From NCBI RefSeq assembly GCF_030812995.1, contig NZ_JAUSTT010000001.1:118396-182395 (forward strand): 64,000 nt of DNA, written 5' to 3'. Source of the DNA: Bacillus chungangensis (GTDB taxonomy: Bacteria; Bacillota; Bacilli; Bacillales; Bacillaceae_C). The notes beneath the pieces are model-generated. The model searched no databases and was not told the DNA's origin. It worked only from the letters and a program-made list of their open reading frames with translations. Below are positions 1 to 10,457 of this stretch, piece after piece (position 1 is the stretch's first letter; each line of letters opens with the position of its first letter). Made by a program: the position numbers and the translations under genes.

Positions 1-1847
1 CTTGTAGCACTGAAAAAGGCGATAATGGAAAAGGCAGCAAATAACAATGCAATAACAGCCGATAACCCCATATAAAACTCAAATCTAAAAGCGACATAAA
101 GGATCAGGCCAATGGAAGCAATAGCAACTGCAAATAACGCATTCTTCGCTAATTCTTTCCCTACAGTTGGAGAAACGGTGCTAACATTTGGTTCAGATTC
201 ATATTTCTTAAGAAAATGAGATTTAAAGCCGGCAATTTCATCTTTTGTTAGCACGCCTTTATACGTGACAACAGCTACATCTTTATTGTTGCCAGATAAA
301 ATAATTTCGTCCGCATCCATATCAAGCGAGTCCAATTCACTTTTAATTTCTTCGGTCGTCAACTGTTTATTTGCCATAATCTCGACACGAGTTCCACTTG
401 TAAAATCAATACTTAGATTCAAACGGAAAATCATTAGTAAAATACAACCAATGATCACGATGGCCGATGAAAGAATAAAGAATTTGTTTCGATGCTTTGC
501 AAAATCAAAGCGATCCCAGCGTGTCGGAAGATCGTGGGTATCATAGTTCTCAGACAAGTCTTTTATGTCACTTTTCTTTACACCAAACCAGCCTGGTTTA
601 TTTTTAAATATACGGCTATTCACCCATAAACCTAAAAACAGTCTTGAGCCGAAAACTGCGGTCAAAAAGCTTAGTAAAATACTAACAATCAGCATGGTTG
701 CAAACCCTTTTACAGAGCTTGTACCATACATAAATAACACAGCTCCAGCAAGCAAAGTTGTCACGTTCGCGTCTAAAATCGTTAAGAATGACGATTTATT
801 TCCCGCATGGAATGCAGAGCGCAATGATTTTCCAACCTTTATCTCTTCTTTGATCCGCTCATAGGTGAGAATATTCGCATCAACGGCCATGCCAATCCCT
901 AGTATAAGTGCGGCAATACCAGGTAGTGTAAGTACACCATTCATTAGGTCAAAAACAAGTAAAATGAGATAAATATAAATAGAAAGCGTGATGGTTGCAA
1001 TAAACCCTGGGAAACGGTAGTAAACTAACATAAAGATAAAAATGATCGCAACACCAATGATCCCAGCAAAAATAGTTTTATCCAGCGCTTGCTCCCCAAA
1101 CTTAGCACCAACAGAAGTAGAATAAATTTCATCTAACTTAACAGGGAGAGCTCCTGCATTTAACAGATTGGCAAGCTCTTTCGCTTCATTTACTGTAAAA
1201 TTCCCTACGATGGAAACAGTTTCTTCGTGAAAAGCACGGTCAACATTGGCACTGGATATAAATTTAGGATTAGGGTTCTTTATTTCATTCACATAAGAAT
1301 CTTTACCCTCTTCGAAATCAAGCCAAATCACCATTTGATTTTGTGGATACATACTAGCGATTTTTTGTGTTACATCGCGAAATTTGTCACGATCCTTTAA
1401 TTTCAAAGAGATGCTTGGACGATTTTGATCATCAAAGGTTTGTTGTGCGCCACCTTCCACTAAATCAGAACCATTAAGCAGCAAGTTGTCGTTCACATCA
1501 CGAAACGTCAGTTCTGCTTGCGTCGATAAGATCTCACGAGCTTGGTTTTGATCTTCAACACCAGCAAGCTGCACACGAATTCTGTTTTCTCCTTCAATTT
1601 GAAGGTTTGGTTCACTAACGCCAAGAACATTAATCCGCTTATCAAGTGCATCTTTAGTATTTAGCAGAATATCGTTGTTGATTTTTTGGCCATCTATTGG
1701 TTCAACTTCATAAAGCACTTCGAATCCGCCTTGAAGATCGAGGCCAAGCTTGATATCTTTTATAATCCCTTTGGTTGTTCCTCCCATCAAACTCGCAAAT
1801 AAAATTACGATTAGAAAGAAGGCAAGTATTCGACTTCTTTTTACCAT
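1..1847 (-). CDS. secDF: SecDF protein-export membrane protein (C-terminus beyond window)
   Basis: This is the fused SecD-SecF subunit of the Sec translocon, which uses the proton gradient to help pull preproteins across the membrane. Reading from the ATG at 1847, a signal-anchor helix is followed by the SecD hallmark KLGLDLQGG. A large periplasmic-type domain and a membrane block containing GIGMAVDANILTYERI follow; the Asp there is the family's proton-pathway residue. A SecF half begins around residue 445 with a second anchor helix. About 615 codons are present; the B. subtilis protein has 737, so roughly 120 residues lie outside the window. The start has a GGAGG site just upstream. It follows comN in the same direction, as in B. 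subtilis. The frame is open throughout. Confidence 0.95.
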   Translation of the reverse strand, partial: MVKRSRILAFFLIVILFASLMGGTTKGIIKDIKLGLDLQGGFEVLYEVEPIDGQKINNDILLNTKDALDKRINVLGVSEPNLQIEGENRIRVQLAGVEDQNQAREILSTQAELTFRDVNDNLLLNGSDLVEGGAQQTFDDQNRPSISLKLKDRDKFRDVTQKIASMYPQNQMVIWLDFEEGKDSYVNEIKNPNPKFISSANVDRAFHEETVSIVGNFTVNEAKELANLLNAGALPVKLDEIYSTSVGAKFGEQALDKTIFAGIIGVAIIFIFMLVYYRFPGFIATITLSIYIYLILLVFDLMNGVLTLPGIAALILGIGMAVDANILTYERIKEEIKVGKSLRSAFHAGNKSSFLTILDANVTTLLAGAVLFMYGTSSVKGFATMLIVSILLSFLTAVFGSRLFLGLWVNSRIFKNKPGWFGVKKSDIKDLSENYDTHDLPTRWDRFDFAKHRNKFFILSSAIVIIGCILLMIFRLNLSIDFTSGTRVEIMANKQLTTEEIKSELDSLDMDADEIILSGNNKDVAVVTYKGVLTKDEIAGFKSHFLKKYESEPNVSTVSPTVGKELAKNALFAVAIASIGLILYVAFRFEFYMGLSAVIALLFAAFSIIAFFSAT

Positions 1848-1928
1848 TATGTATGAAATCCTCCTTGCAAATTTAAACACGGAATGGCTTCGTTATTTAA
1901 AAAGAAACATCACCTTATTATGAATGAC

Positions 1929-1978
1929 AAAAAAAAAGCTGTCAATTATTCTTAAAAAGAATGAATCACTTTCAGCTT
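1929..1978 (-). terminator. intrinsic terminator after comN
   Basis: On the minus strand an AAGCTG...CAGCTT stem with an inner imperfect stem is followed by a run of nine T. It lies between the comN stop and secDF, so secDF probably has its own promoter or depends on readthrough. Confidence 0.6.
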
Positions 1979-2050
1979 AAAACAGTTTGCTTCAAAACTT
2001 GAAAGAAAGCAAAAGTGTAAGAAACGGAAATATTAATATATCTGATCTGC

Positions 2051-2365
2051 TCATTTTTGAGGGTTTAACAATTCTTGCATCTCTTCACTTTCAATATTAG
2101 CGAACAAATTGGGAGAGCGAAATGCTTCGACTGTTGCAAAATTCATATAATCTCCAATTTTAAGAGACAATATGTCCGCAACTAGCTGATAGAGCACAGG
2201 TGGGCAATCCATTTTTCTCCATTTTTTCTTCGTTAGATAGTCCCATAACTCTTCATGCTTCACTTTTCCATAACCTAAAAGTAAAAATTCCTCCGCTTTG
2301 CTGGCTAATGCAGGCTGCAGTAGTTCGTAAAATTCATCAGATGGATGTGTGCTTTCATGCTTCAC
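2051..2365 (-). CDS. comN: ComN-like post-transcriptional regulator
   Basis: This is a 104-residue soluble protein of the ComN (YrzD) family, which in B. subtilis promotes late competence gene expression by acting on comE mRNA. The assignment rests on its size, its place between spoVB and secDF, and the EFYELLQPALASKAEEFLLLGY and KKKWRK...PPVLYQLVADIL blocks typical of the family. The start is a GTG at 2365 preceded by AAGGAGT about 8 bases upstream. A strong terminator follows. It is transcribed divergently from spoVB across a 450-bp spacer. Confidence 0.8.
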   Translation of the reverse strand: MKHESTHPSDEFYELLQPALASKAEEFLLLGYGKVKHEELWDYLTKKKWRKMDCPPVLYQLVADILSLKIGDYMNFATVEAFRSPNLFANIESEEMQELLNPQK

Positions 2366-2816
2366 AGTGTGCCACTCCTTCCCGATAAAATTCTTTCTAA
2401 TAACTTTTGTTGATGAAGTAGTCTAATAACTTGTCATGCTTTGTCCTTCTTCATGCATATACTTTATTAAATAGCTTCGTTATCAGTTCATGTCTGTAGC
2501 GTTATTCATTTTCTCTAGCTGCATTGCCTATTTTACAAGCCCTTATAATAACATATTTCATTTCAATAAATTAATCATAGCACATGTTTTGACATTCAGC
2601 ACGTCAAAAAATGTTGTTAATTGGGAGCCAATTGGTGCTAATCTTTCCAGTCTGCAAGCAGTAAACTCCTGTATATATAAAATAGTCAGCAAATGGAACA
2701 AAAAAGGGAGCTTGACGATAATGGGCTGATATGCTGTTTTTTTAAGCTGTTATATCAATGAGAGTAATGTTTGATTGTATATAGGTCTATTCTATTTTGA
2801 GAAGGCAGGGAATACA
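2366..2816. other. divergent comN/spoVB spacer, no gene recognised
   Basis: This is 450 bp of AT-rich spacer between the divergent comN and spoVB genes. Short forward reading frames occur, but none has a ribosome-binding site or a recognisable protein. It must hold both promoters; I could not assign them with confidence. A short palindrome (TTGGGAGCCAA) lies near 2621. Confidence 0.5.
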
Positions 2817-4361
2817 ATGTCAAAGTTTTTAAAAGGAACGATGATATTAATTTTAGCAGGGTTGATTACACGTGTACTTGGTTTTATCAATCGCATTGTC
2901 CTTGCACGCATCATCGGAGAGGAAGGTGTTGGTCTATACATGATGGTTTTTCCAACGCTGATCCTTGTCATCACAATTACCCAGTTAGGCTTGCCAATCG
3001 CAATTTCTAAATGTGTAGCAGAAGCGGACGCAAAGGGTGATCAACAGAAAGTAAAAAAAATACTTGCAATTTCACTTGCCATCACCATCTCCCTTTCTAT
3101 TATTTTTACACCAGTATTGATGGGAGCTGCGTCCATTTTGTCCAAAACTTTATTTACAGATCCAAGAACATATTATCCGCTCATCGCTATTACACCGATC
3201 ATCCCAATCATTGCGATCTCTTCAGTTATTCGCGGCTATTTTCAAGGGAAACAGAATATGAAGCCTGCTGCATATTCACAAGTGTTAGAGCAATTAGTAC
3301 GCATCGCACTTATTATTGTATTAACGAAATCCTTTCTGCCTTATGGTATTGAATTTGCTGCCGCAGGTGCGATGGGAGCCTCTGTCATAGGGGAGCTTGC
3401 TTCACTTCTTTATTTATTTACTGTTTTTAAAATCAAAAAAACATTTCGGGTGCGACGAAAATTTTTTAAGTCCTTGTACGGGGGAAAACGAATTTTACAA
3501 GAATTGATGACTGTTGCTTTGCCAGCAACAGGAGGGCGATTAATCGGTTCTATTTCTTGGTTTTTAGAACCAATTGTAGTCTCCCATAGTCTAGCGCTTG
3601 CTGGTTTGACTGCTGCCGCTGCTACTAAGCAATACGGTCTATTAACAGGATACGCTTTGCCGCTTTTAATGCTGCCATCATTTATTACACACTCATTATC
3701 CACTTCACTAGTCCCAGCTATTAGTGAAGCAAACTCACAAAAAAATGTTTACTTGGTAGAATACCGCTTACAACAAGCATTGAGATTTGCTTTATTAACT
3801 GGTGGTTTATCTGTAGTTGTTTTATACGTTTTTGCAGAACCATTAATGACTATCATGTATGGTTCTACAAACGGAGCACAATTCGTCAAGTTAATGGCTC
3901 CTTTTTTCATTTTTCATTATTATCAAGGACCGCTTCAAGCAGTATTACAAGCCCTTAACTTAGCACGTGCTGCAATGATAAACAGCTTAATTGGTGCAGC
4001 CGTGAAAATTGCCGTTATTCTTGCACTGGCTTCCCTTCCACAATTCGGTATAGAAGGAGCAGCGCTTGGAATTGTAACTGGAACATTACTCGTAACACTC
4101 TTACATTTTACAACCGTATTAAAACAGATTCAATTTACAGTTTACCTACTAGATTATGGGAAATTCTTTATAGCCATTTTGTTGACTGGATGGTTAGGAC
4201 ATATGTTTTTTACCCATTTTTACACAGAGCACTCGCTGATACTGCGATTACTTCATGCAATAATCTGGACAACACTGTTTTATCTTATTTTACTGTTTAG
4301 CTTTCGACTCATAAAAAAAGAGGACCTTTCAAGAATCCCCTTTTTAAAATCATTTTTTTAA
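2817..4361 (+). CDS. spoVB: stage V sporulation protein B, MATE/MOP-type flippase
   Basis: SpoVB is a polytopic membrane protein of the MOP exporter superfamily that is needed for spore cortex synthesis, probably as a lipid-II flippase. The 514-residue product starts MSKFLKGTMILILAGLITR and has the usual 12-14 hydrophobic segments, with the family motif LGFINRIVLARIIGEEGVGLY near the N-terminus. I chose the ATG at 2817, preceded by AGGGAA, over an ATG 42 bp upstream because it matches the B. subtilis N-terminus and length (518 residues). It is convergent with yrbG. It is one of the few core genes here on the plus strand. Confidence 0.93.
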   Translation: MSKFLKGTMILILAGLITRVLGFINRIVLARIIGEEGVGLYMMVFPTLILVITITQLGLPIAISKCVAEADAKGDQQKVKKILAISLAITISLSIIFTPVLMGAASILSKTLFTDPRTYYPLIAITPIIPIIAISSVIRGYFQGKQNMKPAAYSQVLEQLVRIALIIVLTKSFLPYGIEFAAAGAMGASVIGELASLLYLFTVFKIKKTFRVRRKFFKSLYGGKRILQELMTVALPATGGRLIGSISWFLEPIVVSHSLALAGLTAAAATKQYGLLTGYALPLLMLPSFITHSLSTSLVPAISEANSQKNVYLVEYRLQQALRFALLTGGLSVVVLYVFAEPLMTIMYGSTNGAQFVKLMAPFFIFHYYQGPLQAVLQALNLARAAMINSLIGAAVKIAVILALASLPQFGIEGAALGIVTGTLLVTLLHFTTVLKQIQFTVYLLDYGKFFIAILLTGWLGHMFFTHFYTEHSLILRLLHAIIWTTLFYLILLFSFRLIKKEDLSRIPFLKSFF

Positions 4362-4422
4362 AGAGAGAATTCCTGTTTCATATTAACAACCAATCCATTT
4401 ATTATTTACTTTAGAATTGGCC

Positions 4423-5070
4423 TTATTTTTTAGACAAATGGACAAAAAACTTCCCATTTTCAAAACTACAAAACGAGATATCAGAAATTTGATGATAACC
4501 TAATTTCCTCAGTTCTCGTCTTAGCCATTGCTCTGTTTTATCTGTTAATTTCAAGTTATCATCTTGAATCCTTCCACCTAAAATAAGCGGCAGCGTATAG
4601 GATCCAGGTTTTCTTTTATTTCCTTTTTCAAAAACAGACAAATTACCAGTTGTTTCTAAAATTGCAAATTCGACATCACTGATATTTCGAATATTTTGTT
4701 GCCGCAATTGTGTGAGCAAGTCATCATAATTATAGCGCTGCTTTCGCATTTCTCTTTCATTAATTTTACCATTTCGGATAATGACGCTTGGCTTTCCGTC
4801 TACTAAGTAACGAAAAAATGTGCTTTTCAAAGATAAGTAAGCCATGCCAATTTGAATTAACAGTAGGACAATCATAGGAACAATTGTATTCAATAATGGA
4901 TCGGTATGCTGTTCAATCGAAACGACAGCCATTTCACCTATCATAATAAATATGACTAAATCTAGAATACTGAGTTCTGCGATTTCTCGTTTTCCCATTA
5001 AACGAAAAATAATGAGTATAACGGCATATAGTAAAATAGTCCGAAAAATGATAATTAGAAATTTTTCCAA
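4423..5070 (-). CDS. yrbG: YrbG-like DUF421 membrane protein
   Basis: This 215-residue protein has three N-terminal membrane helices (residues about 4-85) followed by a cytoplasmic DUF421/YetF-type domain. Family marks are FRLMGKREIAELSILDLVIFIMIGE near the start and DGKPSVIIRNGKI in the soluble part. Members occur in several copies in Bacillus; some contribute to spore germination or resistance, but the biochemical role is unknown. Its position between spoVB and yrzE matches B. subtilis yrbG (218 residues). It is convergent with spoVB with only 61 bp between the stops. Confidence 0.85.
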   Translation of the reverse strand: MEKFLIIIFRTILLYAVILIIFRLMGKREIAELSILDLVIFIMIGEMAVVSIEQHTDPLLNTIVPMIVLLLIQIGMAYLSLKSTFFRYLVDGKPSVIIRNGKINEREMRKQRYNYDDLLTQLRQQNIRNISDVEFAILETTGNLSVFEKGNKRKPGSYTLPLILGGRIQDDNLKLTDKTEQWLRRELRKLGYHQISDISFCSFENGKFFVHLSKK

Positions 5071-5355
5071 CTTACTTCCTCCTAAAAAGTGTTGTTTATA
5101 TGTAGTATGTGTAAAAAAAGAACGGTCAATAAGGTAAATTTTGTTATGAGCTTACAAAGTGCACTGTCCGTATCGTTTTAATGGTGGGGAAACATGAAAG
5201 AATCAGATAGAAATGTTTAGAATCCCCTTATTTTTTAAGGAAGTCGTTAGAAAAAAGAAAAAGATGCTTCTATATTGATCTACTGCTGCATATGCTTGGA
5301 CAAAAGGGATAGAAGATAGCTCTAGTAGAGGTATTCGTAAAAGGGGGGGAAAATC

Positions 5356-5739
5356 ATCGAGTCAAGAAATTTAGGAATCGCAATATTATACGGAATGGTG
5401 ACTATTTTTGGTTTAATTATGATATCTAGTTTTATTTTTTCATTTATTCTGCGTTTTTCAAGTGTACAAGAAGATGCGATCCATTTGTTCGTCATGATTG
5501 CGGCCTTTGTAATAATGTTTGCAGGTGGCTTTATAGCCGGAGGGAAAGGAAAACAAAAAGGGTGGTTTCTTGGAGCAGCAACTGGCGTCATCTATACAGC
5601 GATTATTTTTCTTTTTCAATTCTTAGCGCATGACAGCCTCTTTTCTTTAGAACAGCTTTTATACCATGTCTGTTATATACTTACTATCATGATGGGAGCA
5701 ATTCTAGGTGTAAATATACACGGGCATGAAAGAGGCTAA
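5356..5739 (+). CDS. yrzE: TIGR04086 family small membrane protein (YrzE-like)
   Basis: This is a small hydrophobic protein with four predicted membrane helices (GMVTIFGLIMISSFIFSFIL, VMIAAFVIMFAGGFIAG, LGAATGVIYTAIIFLF, YILTIMMGAILGV), typical of the YrzE/TIGR04086 family of unknown function. The first ATG in frame is at 5395 but has no Shine-Dalgarno sequence. A very strong AAGGGGGGGA site sits about 7 bases before an in-frame ATC at 5356. The in-frame stop TAA at 5338 excludes any upstream ATG, GTG or TTG. I therefore place the start at the ATC, giving 127 residues; the conservative alternative is 5395 (114 residues). The gene order (yrbG, yrzE, yajC) supports the identity. Confidence 0.75.
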   Translation: MESRNLGIAILYGMVTIFGLIMISSFIFSFILRFSSVQEDAIHLFVMIAAFVIMFAGGFIAGGKGKQKGWFLGAATGVIYTAIIFLFQFLAHDSLFSLEQLLYHVCYILTIMMGAILGVNIHGHERG

Positions 5740-5959
5740 ATTAGATGGTCTTACTGCAATTAGGATAAAAAAGAGCTCCAAGTGGATCACAGCAGCTTGC
5801 TCTACATCGCTGCCTCTATCGCTAGTATTTCTCGTCCCTCTTTAGTGTCTGGATGGTTGCTTTTAAGATTCAAATTTCGGGAAATTCAGGAGAGAGGCAT
5901 TTGTTATTATATAATGAGAGATTCAAGTTCTTAGATAATGAAAAAATTACTTCGTTTAA

Positions 5960-6179
5960 ATAAAGTGAAACTTCCATCAGTGGGAGTTTTCTCTCATCCC
6001 CTACTGATGAGAAGTAGAACAAAGGCTAAGATCGCAACGTCCTGTTGCAACGCCTTTGTGACCGACATCCTGTCGGCCCGAACCAATCGGACATTTACTG
6101 GCAGTATCCCCACCTAGAGTTCTTCGAGTCCTCTTACTCTGAAGGTGGGGGTCTTACTGCCAGTTAGATGTGGGATAAA
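5960..6179 (-). mobile_element. IS605-like hairpin MITE, copy 1 (long form)
   Basis: This non-autonomous element is bounded by ATAAA on both sides. Read on the minus strand, the left end CCCACATCTAACTGGCAG opens a long hairpin closed by CTGCCAG, and the right end is a CATCAGTGGG-type hairpin followed by TTTCAC. About 60 extra bases between the two hairpins, including a CCGACA...TGTCGG stem, make it longer than copies 3-6. It lies between yrzE and the yajC terminator. There is no coding capacity. Confidence 0.85.
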
Positions 6180-6186
6180 AAGAAAA

Positions 6187-6218
6187 AGAAGCATGGTCAC
6201 AAATTGTGAAATGCTTCT
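6187..6218 (-). terminator. intrinsic terminator after yajC
   Basis: An AGAAGCAT...ATGCTTCT inverted repeat with an inner CACAA...TTGTG stem is followed on the minus strand by a T-rich run. It lies 10 bp after the yajC stop and ends the queA-tgt-yajC unit. Confidence 0.8.
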
Positions 6219-6227
6219 TTGCAATGT

Positions 6228-6506
6228 TTATTGAGTGCCTCCTGCTGATTCAAGGACATCGCGAATAGCAGCTCTATCATATGTAAGTCGAGTACTATCT
6301 CCGCATTTAATAACGACCTTGCCTTCATCTAAAGCGTCAACTAATCCGTGAAGTCCACCGATCGTGACAATTTTATCTCCTTTTTGCAAATTGCTTTGCA
6401 TTTGCTGTACTGCTTTTTGACGTTTTTGATTCGGTCGAATAAGCAAGAAATAAAATAAAACAAACATCAATAAAATTGGTCCTAATGTTGCTAACATGCC
6501 ATCCAT
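6228..6506 (-). CDS. yajC: preprotein translocase subunit YajC
   Basis: YajC is a small accessory subunit that binds SecDF in the Sec translocon. The 92-residue product has one N-terminal membrane helix (LGPILLMFVLFYFLLIRPNQKRQK), the characteristic RPNQKR turn, and a small C-terminal domain with the KGDKIVTIGGLHG motif. It lies 19 bp downstream of tgt on the same strand, the tgt-yajC order seen in most bacteria, and ends at a clear terminator. Confidence 0.95.
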   Translation of the reverse strand: MDGMLATLGPILLMFVLFYFLLIRPNQKRQKAVQQMQSNLQKGDKIVTIGGLHGLVDALDEGKVVIKCGDSTRLTYDRAAIRDVLESAGGTQ

Positions 6507-6525
6507 TTATTTCCCTCCTTTGTAT

Positions 6526-7761
<1,236 letters not shown>

Positions 7762-7867
7762 TTACGCTCTTAACTCATAAAAAATACAATACATACAGAT
7801 GCTTTATTATCTTCAGTAACAGATTCACCTCCTTATCAATTCTCATCATTTATTACGAAGAGGTTGT

Positions 7868-8030
7868 GTGAACTACTCACCACTTAATGACCTTGCGGTC
7901 TGATTGAAGTGGGAGCTTCTTGGGAACTAGATACTTTTGTTAGCTATCTATATTTACCAAGCTATAAGGGCAGTCCCTGCCCCTAGAGAAAATACCAACT
8001 ACATGGCGAGTTTCAGCAAATTTTTACTTG
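7868..8030 (-). ncRNA. candidate omega RNA / right end of relic A
   Basis: TnpB guide RNAs are encoded by the 3' end of tnpB plus the right end, and the guide is the flank after the element. Here the stems GGGCAG...CTGCCC and CCCACTT...AAGTGG and the end motif TTCAC are intact. The sequence matches relic C with only one or two differences over about 150 bases. The putative guide begins ACAACCTCTTCGTAATAAAT. Expression is inferred, not shown. Confidence 0.5.
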
Positions 8031-8154
8031 CATTTACGTCTCTATCGTGATGGCTATTACATTTTGGACGAGTCCACTCACGAAGATTTAGGTTTTTTAC
8101 TTCTTTATTTTGGTAGTCACATTCAGAACATAATTGACTACTTGCATCGTTTTT
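7999..8154 (-). pseudogene. tnpB: C-terminal fragment of TnpB
   Basis: The reading frame ends with the zinc ribbon and the last RuvC motif of Tnp[19 protein letters not shown], then WTRPKC, then [13 protein letters not shown]. The first Cys of the second CxxC pair is replaced by Arg, so the zinc site is broken. The RuvC-I and RuvC-II regions are absent. In frame it runs upstream into the element's left end, which is not coding. It is a remnant of an IS605-family RNA-guided nuclease gene. Confidence 0.85.
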
Positions 8155-8241
8155 TGAGGTGGGGGTCTTCCTGCCAGTTAGATATGGGATAAAGCATCCA
8201 ACATCCAAAGTTTATCCAATGTTTGTATTTTTCAACACTTA

Positions 8242-9270
8242 TTAATAAATAAACATTGCATCTCCAAAGCTAAAAAAGCGATACTTCTCCTGAACAGCAA
8301 TCTGATAAGCGTGCAGTACGTTCTCGCGCCCTGCAAAGGCACTGATCAGCATAATGAGCGTTGACATCGGCAGATGGAAATTTGTGATCATGCCATCAAT
8401 CGCTTTAAATTCATAGCCAGGATAAATAAAAATCGACGTCCACCCACTTTGGGCGATAAATTTGCCTTCATGTTCAGAAGCAACCGTTTCTAGTGTTCTT
8501 GTAGAGGTTGTTCCTACGGTCACAATACGCCCGCCATTTACTTTAACGACATTTAGGGTTTGAGCAGCCTCTTCCGTCAGCTCATAGTACTCTGCATGCA
8601 TCTCATGTTCTTCAACCTGTTCTGCACTTACAGGCCTAAAGGTTCCTAAGCCAACATGAAGCGTAATAAACACAATTTTAACACCTTTCTTCCGAAGCGT
8701 CTCTAACAATTCATCAGAAAAATGCAAGCCTGCCGTTGGCGCTGCAGCCGATCCCCGTTCTTTTGCGTAAACTGTTTGGTAACGGTCGCGATCTTCCAAT
8801 TGGGCTTTTATATAGGGAGGAAGGGGCATTTCGCCCAATTTTTCTAGAACTTCATAAAAAATACCTTCATAGGAAAATGCCAATAGCCGTCCGCCACCTG
8901 CTTGTTCTTCCATACATGTGGCTTTTAGCTTTCCATCTCCAAAGATGATTGTCGCTCCTGGCTTTATCCTTTTTGCTGGTTTCACTAAAGTTTCCCATGT
9001 ATCTTCATTTACTTGTTTTAAAAGCAGCACTTCTATTTTTGCTCCTGTATCCTGCTTTACTCCGAATAGTCGGGCAGGCAGCACTTTTGTATTATTTAAA
9101 ACGAGGCAATCGCCTGCTTCTAAATAATTTGGAAGTGCTGAAAAACTTTCATGGGCAACAGCTCCTGTTTTCTTATCGAGCATCATTAAACGGCTGGCAG
9201 TTCTATTTTTCAGCGGTTTTTGTGCAATTAAATCTTGGGGCAAGTTAAAATCAAATAATTCGAGCTTCAC
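8242..9270 (-). CDS. queA: S-adenosylmethionine:tRNA ribosyltransferase-isomerase
   Basis: QueA transfers and isomerises the ribosyl group of S-adenosylmethionine onto preQ1 in tRNA, forming epoxyqueuosine. Typical blocks are [55 protein letters not shown] and [16 protein letters not shown] prefer the GTG at 9270, with AGGTGG six bases upstream, to the ATG at 9288, because the B. subtilis protein begins MKVDLFDFELP. The product has 342 residues. It follows ruvB directly, as in B. subtilis, so ruvA-ruvB-queA-tgt-yajC probably formed one unit before relic A was inserted. Confidence 0.93.
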   Translation of the reverse strand: MKLELFDFNLPQDLIAQKPLKNRTASRLMMLDKKTGAVAHESFSALPNYLEAGDCLVLNNTKVLPARLFGVKQDTGAKIEVLLLKQVNEDTWETLVKPAKRIKPGATIIFGDGKLKATCMEEQAGGGRLLAFSYEGIFYEVLEKLGEMPLPPYIKAQLEDRDRYQTVYAKERGSAAAPTAGLHFSDELLETLRKKGVKIVFITLHVGLGTFRPVSAEQVEEHEMHAEYYELTEEAAQTLNVVKVNGGRIVTVGTTSTRTLETVASEHEGKFIAQSGWTSIFIYPGYEFKAIDGMITNFHLPMSTLIMLISAFAGRENVLHAYQIAVQEKYRFFSFGDAMFIY

Positions 9271-9304
9271 GAGTGTCCACCTAACCATCCTTTATTATCA
9301 TCTG

Positions 9305-10309
9305 TCACATTTCACTAGATTTTTTTAGATTAAAGTGACGGTATCCCATATCTGTGACCATTCTGCCGCGCGGCGTTCTCTGGAGAAAACCAATTTGTAG
9401 TAAATATGGTTCATATACATCTTCAATTGTTTCTGATTCTTCTCCGATGCTGGCGGCAATTGTATCAATGCCGACTGGTCCACCACTAAATTTTTCAATG
9501 ATGCTTTTTATTAACTTATGGTCTATATGATCGAGTCCCAAGCGATCAACCTGCAATAGACCCAATGCTTCATCAGCTATCGTATGCGTAACAAAACCAT
9601 CACTTCGGACCTGTGCAAAATCACGCACTCTTCTTAACAATCTATTGGCAATTCTAGGTGTTCCTCTTGAACGCCGAGCAATTTCAATCGCACCATTATT
9701 TTCAATTTCTGTTTCTAAAATGGCGGCCGTTCGAAATACAATATGAGTAAGCTGCTCTTCAGTATAATATTCTAATCTGCTTAAAACACCAAAGCGATCC
9801 CTTAAAGGTGCAGAAATAGCACCTGCCCTAGTTGTAGCGCCGATCAAAGTAAATGGCGGCAGATCAAGCCTTACAGAACGAGCGCTTGCTCCTTTTCCAA
9901 TAACAATATCTAAACAAAAATCTTCCATCGCTGGATATAAAATCTCTTCAATTGTGCGATGCAAGCGGTGAATTTCATCAATAAACAGCACTTCACCAGG
10001 TTCGAGCGATGTTAAAATAGCTGCCAAGTCTCCTGGTCTCTCAATAGCCGGTCCTGATGTCGTTCGCAAATTAACCCCCATCTCATTAGCAATGACGGCT
10101 GCGAGGGTTGTCTTCCCTAGACCTGGAGGACCATATAAAAGTACATGATCCAATGTTTCTTCTCGCATTCTTGCTGCTTGAATGAAGATTTCTAAATTGC
10201 TTTTCACTTTGTCCTGACCGATATATTGTGTTAACGATTGGGGGCGTAGGCTATGTTCAAAAGAGAAATCATGCGTACTCGCTTCACTTGAGACGACTCT
10301 GTCTTCCAC
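9305..10309 (-). CDS. ruvB: Holliday junction branch-migration ATPase RuvB
   Basis: RuvB is the AAA+ motor that drives branch migration of Holliday junctions on DNA held by RuvA. The 334-residue product has Walker [15 protein letters not shown], Walker [12 protein letters not shown], sensor 1 LIGATTRAG, the arginine finger APLRDRFG, and the C-terminal winged helix with RTPRGR. The start is a GTG at 10309 with a GGAGGGGAAAAA site. It lies 148 bp after ruvA on the same strand. Confidence 0.97.
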   Translation of the reverse strand: MEDRVVSSEASTHDFSFEHSLRPQSLTQYIGQDKVKSNLEIFIQAARMREETLDHVLLYGPPGLGKTTLAAVIANEMGVNLRTTSGPAIERPGDLAAILTSLEPGEVLFIDEIHRLHRTIEEILYPAMEDFCLDIVIGKGASARSVRLDLPPFTLIGATTRAGAISAPLRDRFGVLSRLEYYTEEQLTHIVFRTAAILETEIENNGAIEIARRSRGTPRIANRLLRRVRDFAQVRSDGFVTHTIADEALGLLQVDRLGLDHIDHKLIKSIIEKFSGGPVGIDTIAASIGEESETIEDVYEPYLLQIGFLQRTPRGRMVTDMGYRHFNLKKSSEM

Positions 10310-10457
10310 TTTTTCCCCTCCTCCCTCTTACTCAAAAGCAACATGACGGCAAAAATCAACTTTACTCAAACTTTTCTATGCAATGAAAATGAAGTAGATG
10401 TATCTGAACTTCCCTTTATGTAAGAGCTCATAGGTAATGCTTCTCTTGAGGCATTTA

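Larger units (their letters stand above)
7868..8188 (-). mobile_element. internally deleted IS605/TnpB element (relic A)
   Basis: This 321-bp element lies between queA and tgt. On the minus strand it starts right after TTTAT with CCCATATCTAACTGGCAG, the same left end as the hairpin MITEs. It continues into the last ~50 codons of tnpB and ends with an omega-RNA-like right end closing in GTGAGTAGTTCAC. The 5' part of tnpB has been deleted, so the element cannot move by itself. The right end is almost identical to that of relic C (36275-36587), whereas the left end differs from that of relic C. Confidence 0.85.

Noticed and set aside
2490..2729. Plus-strand 79-codon frame between comN and spoVB
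   Set aside because: No ribosome-binding site, no recognisable family, and low-complexity AT-rich sequence.
5960..6179. CRISPR array or tRNA-like repeats at the repeated hairpin units
   Set aside because: Units are 150-250 bp, dispersed, and have conserved ends with internal hairpins; there are no regular spacers and no cas genes.
7999..8208. A functional small zinc-ribbon protein
   Set aside because: The first ~18 codons translate the element's left end and the rest is only the TnpB C-terminus with a mutated zinc ligand.
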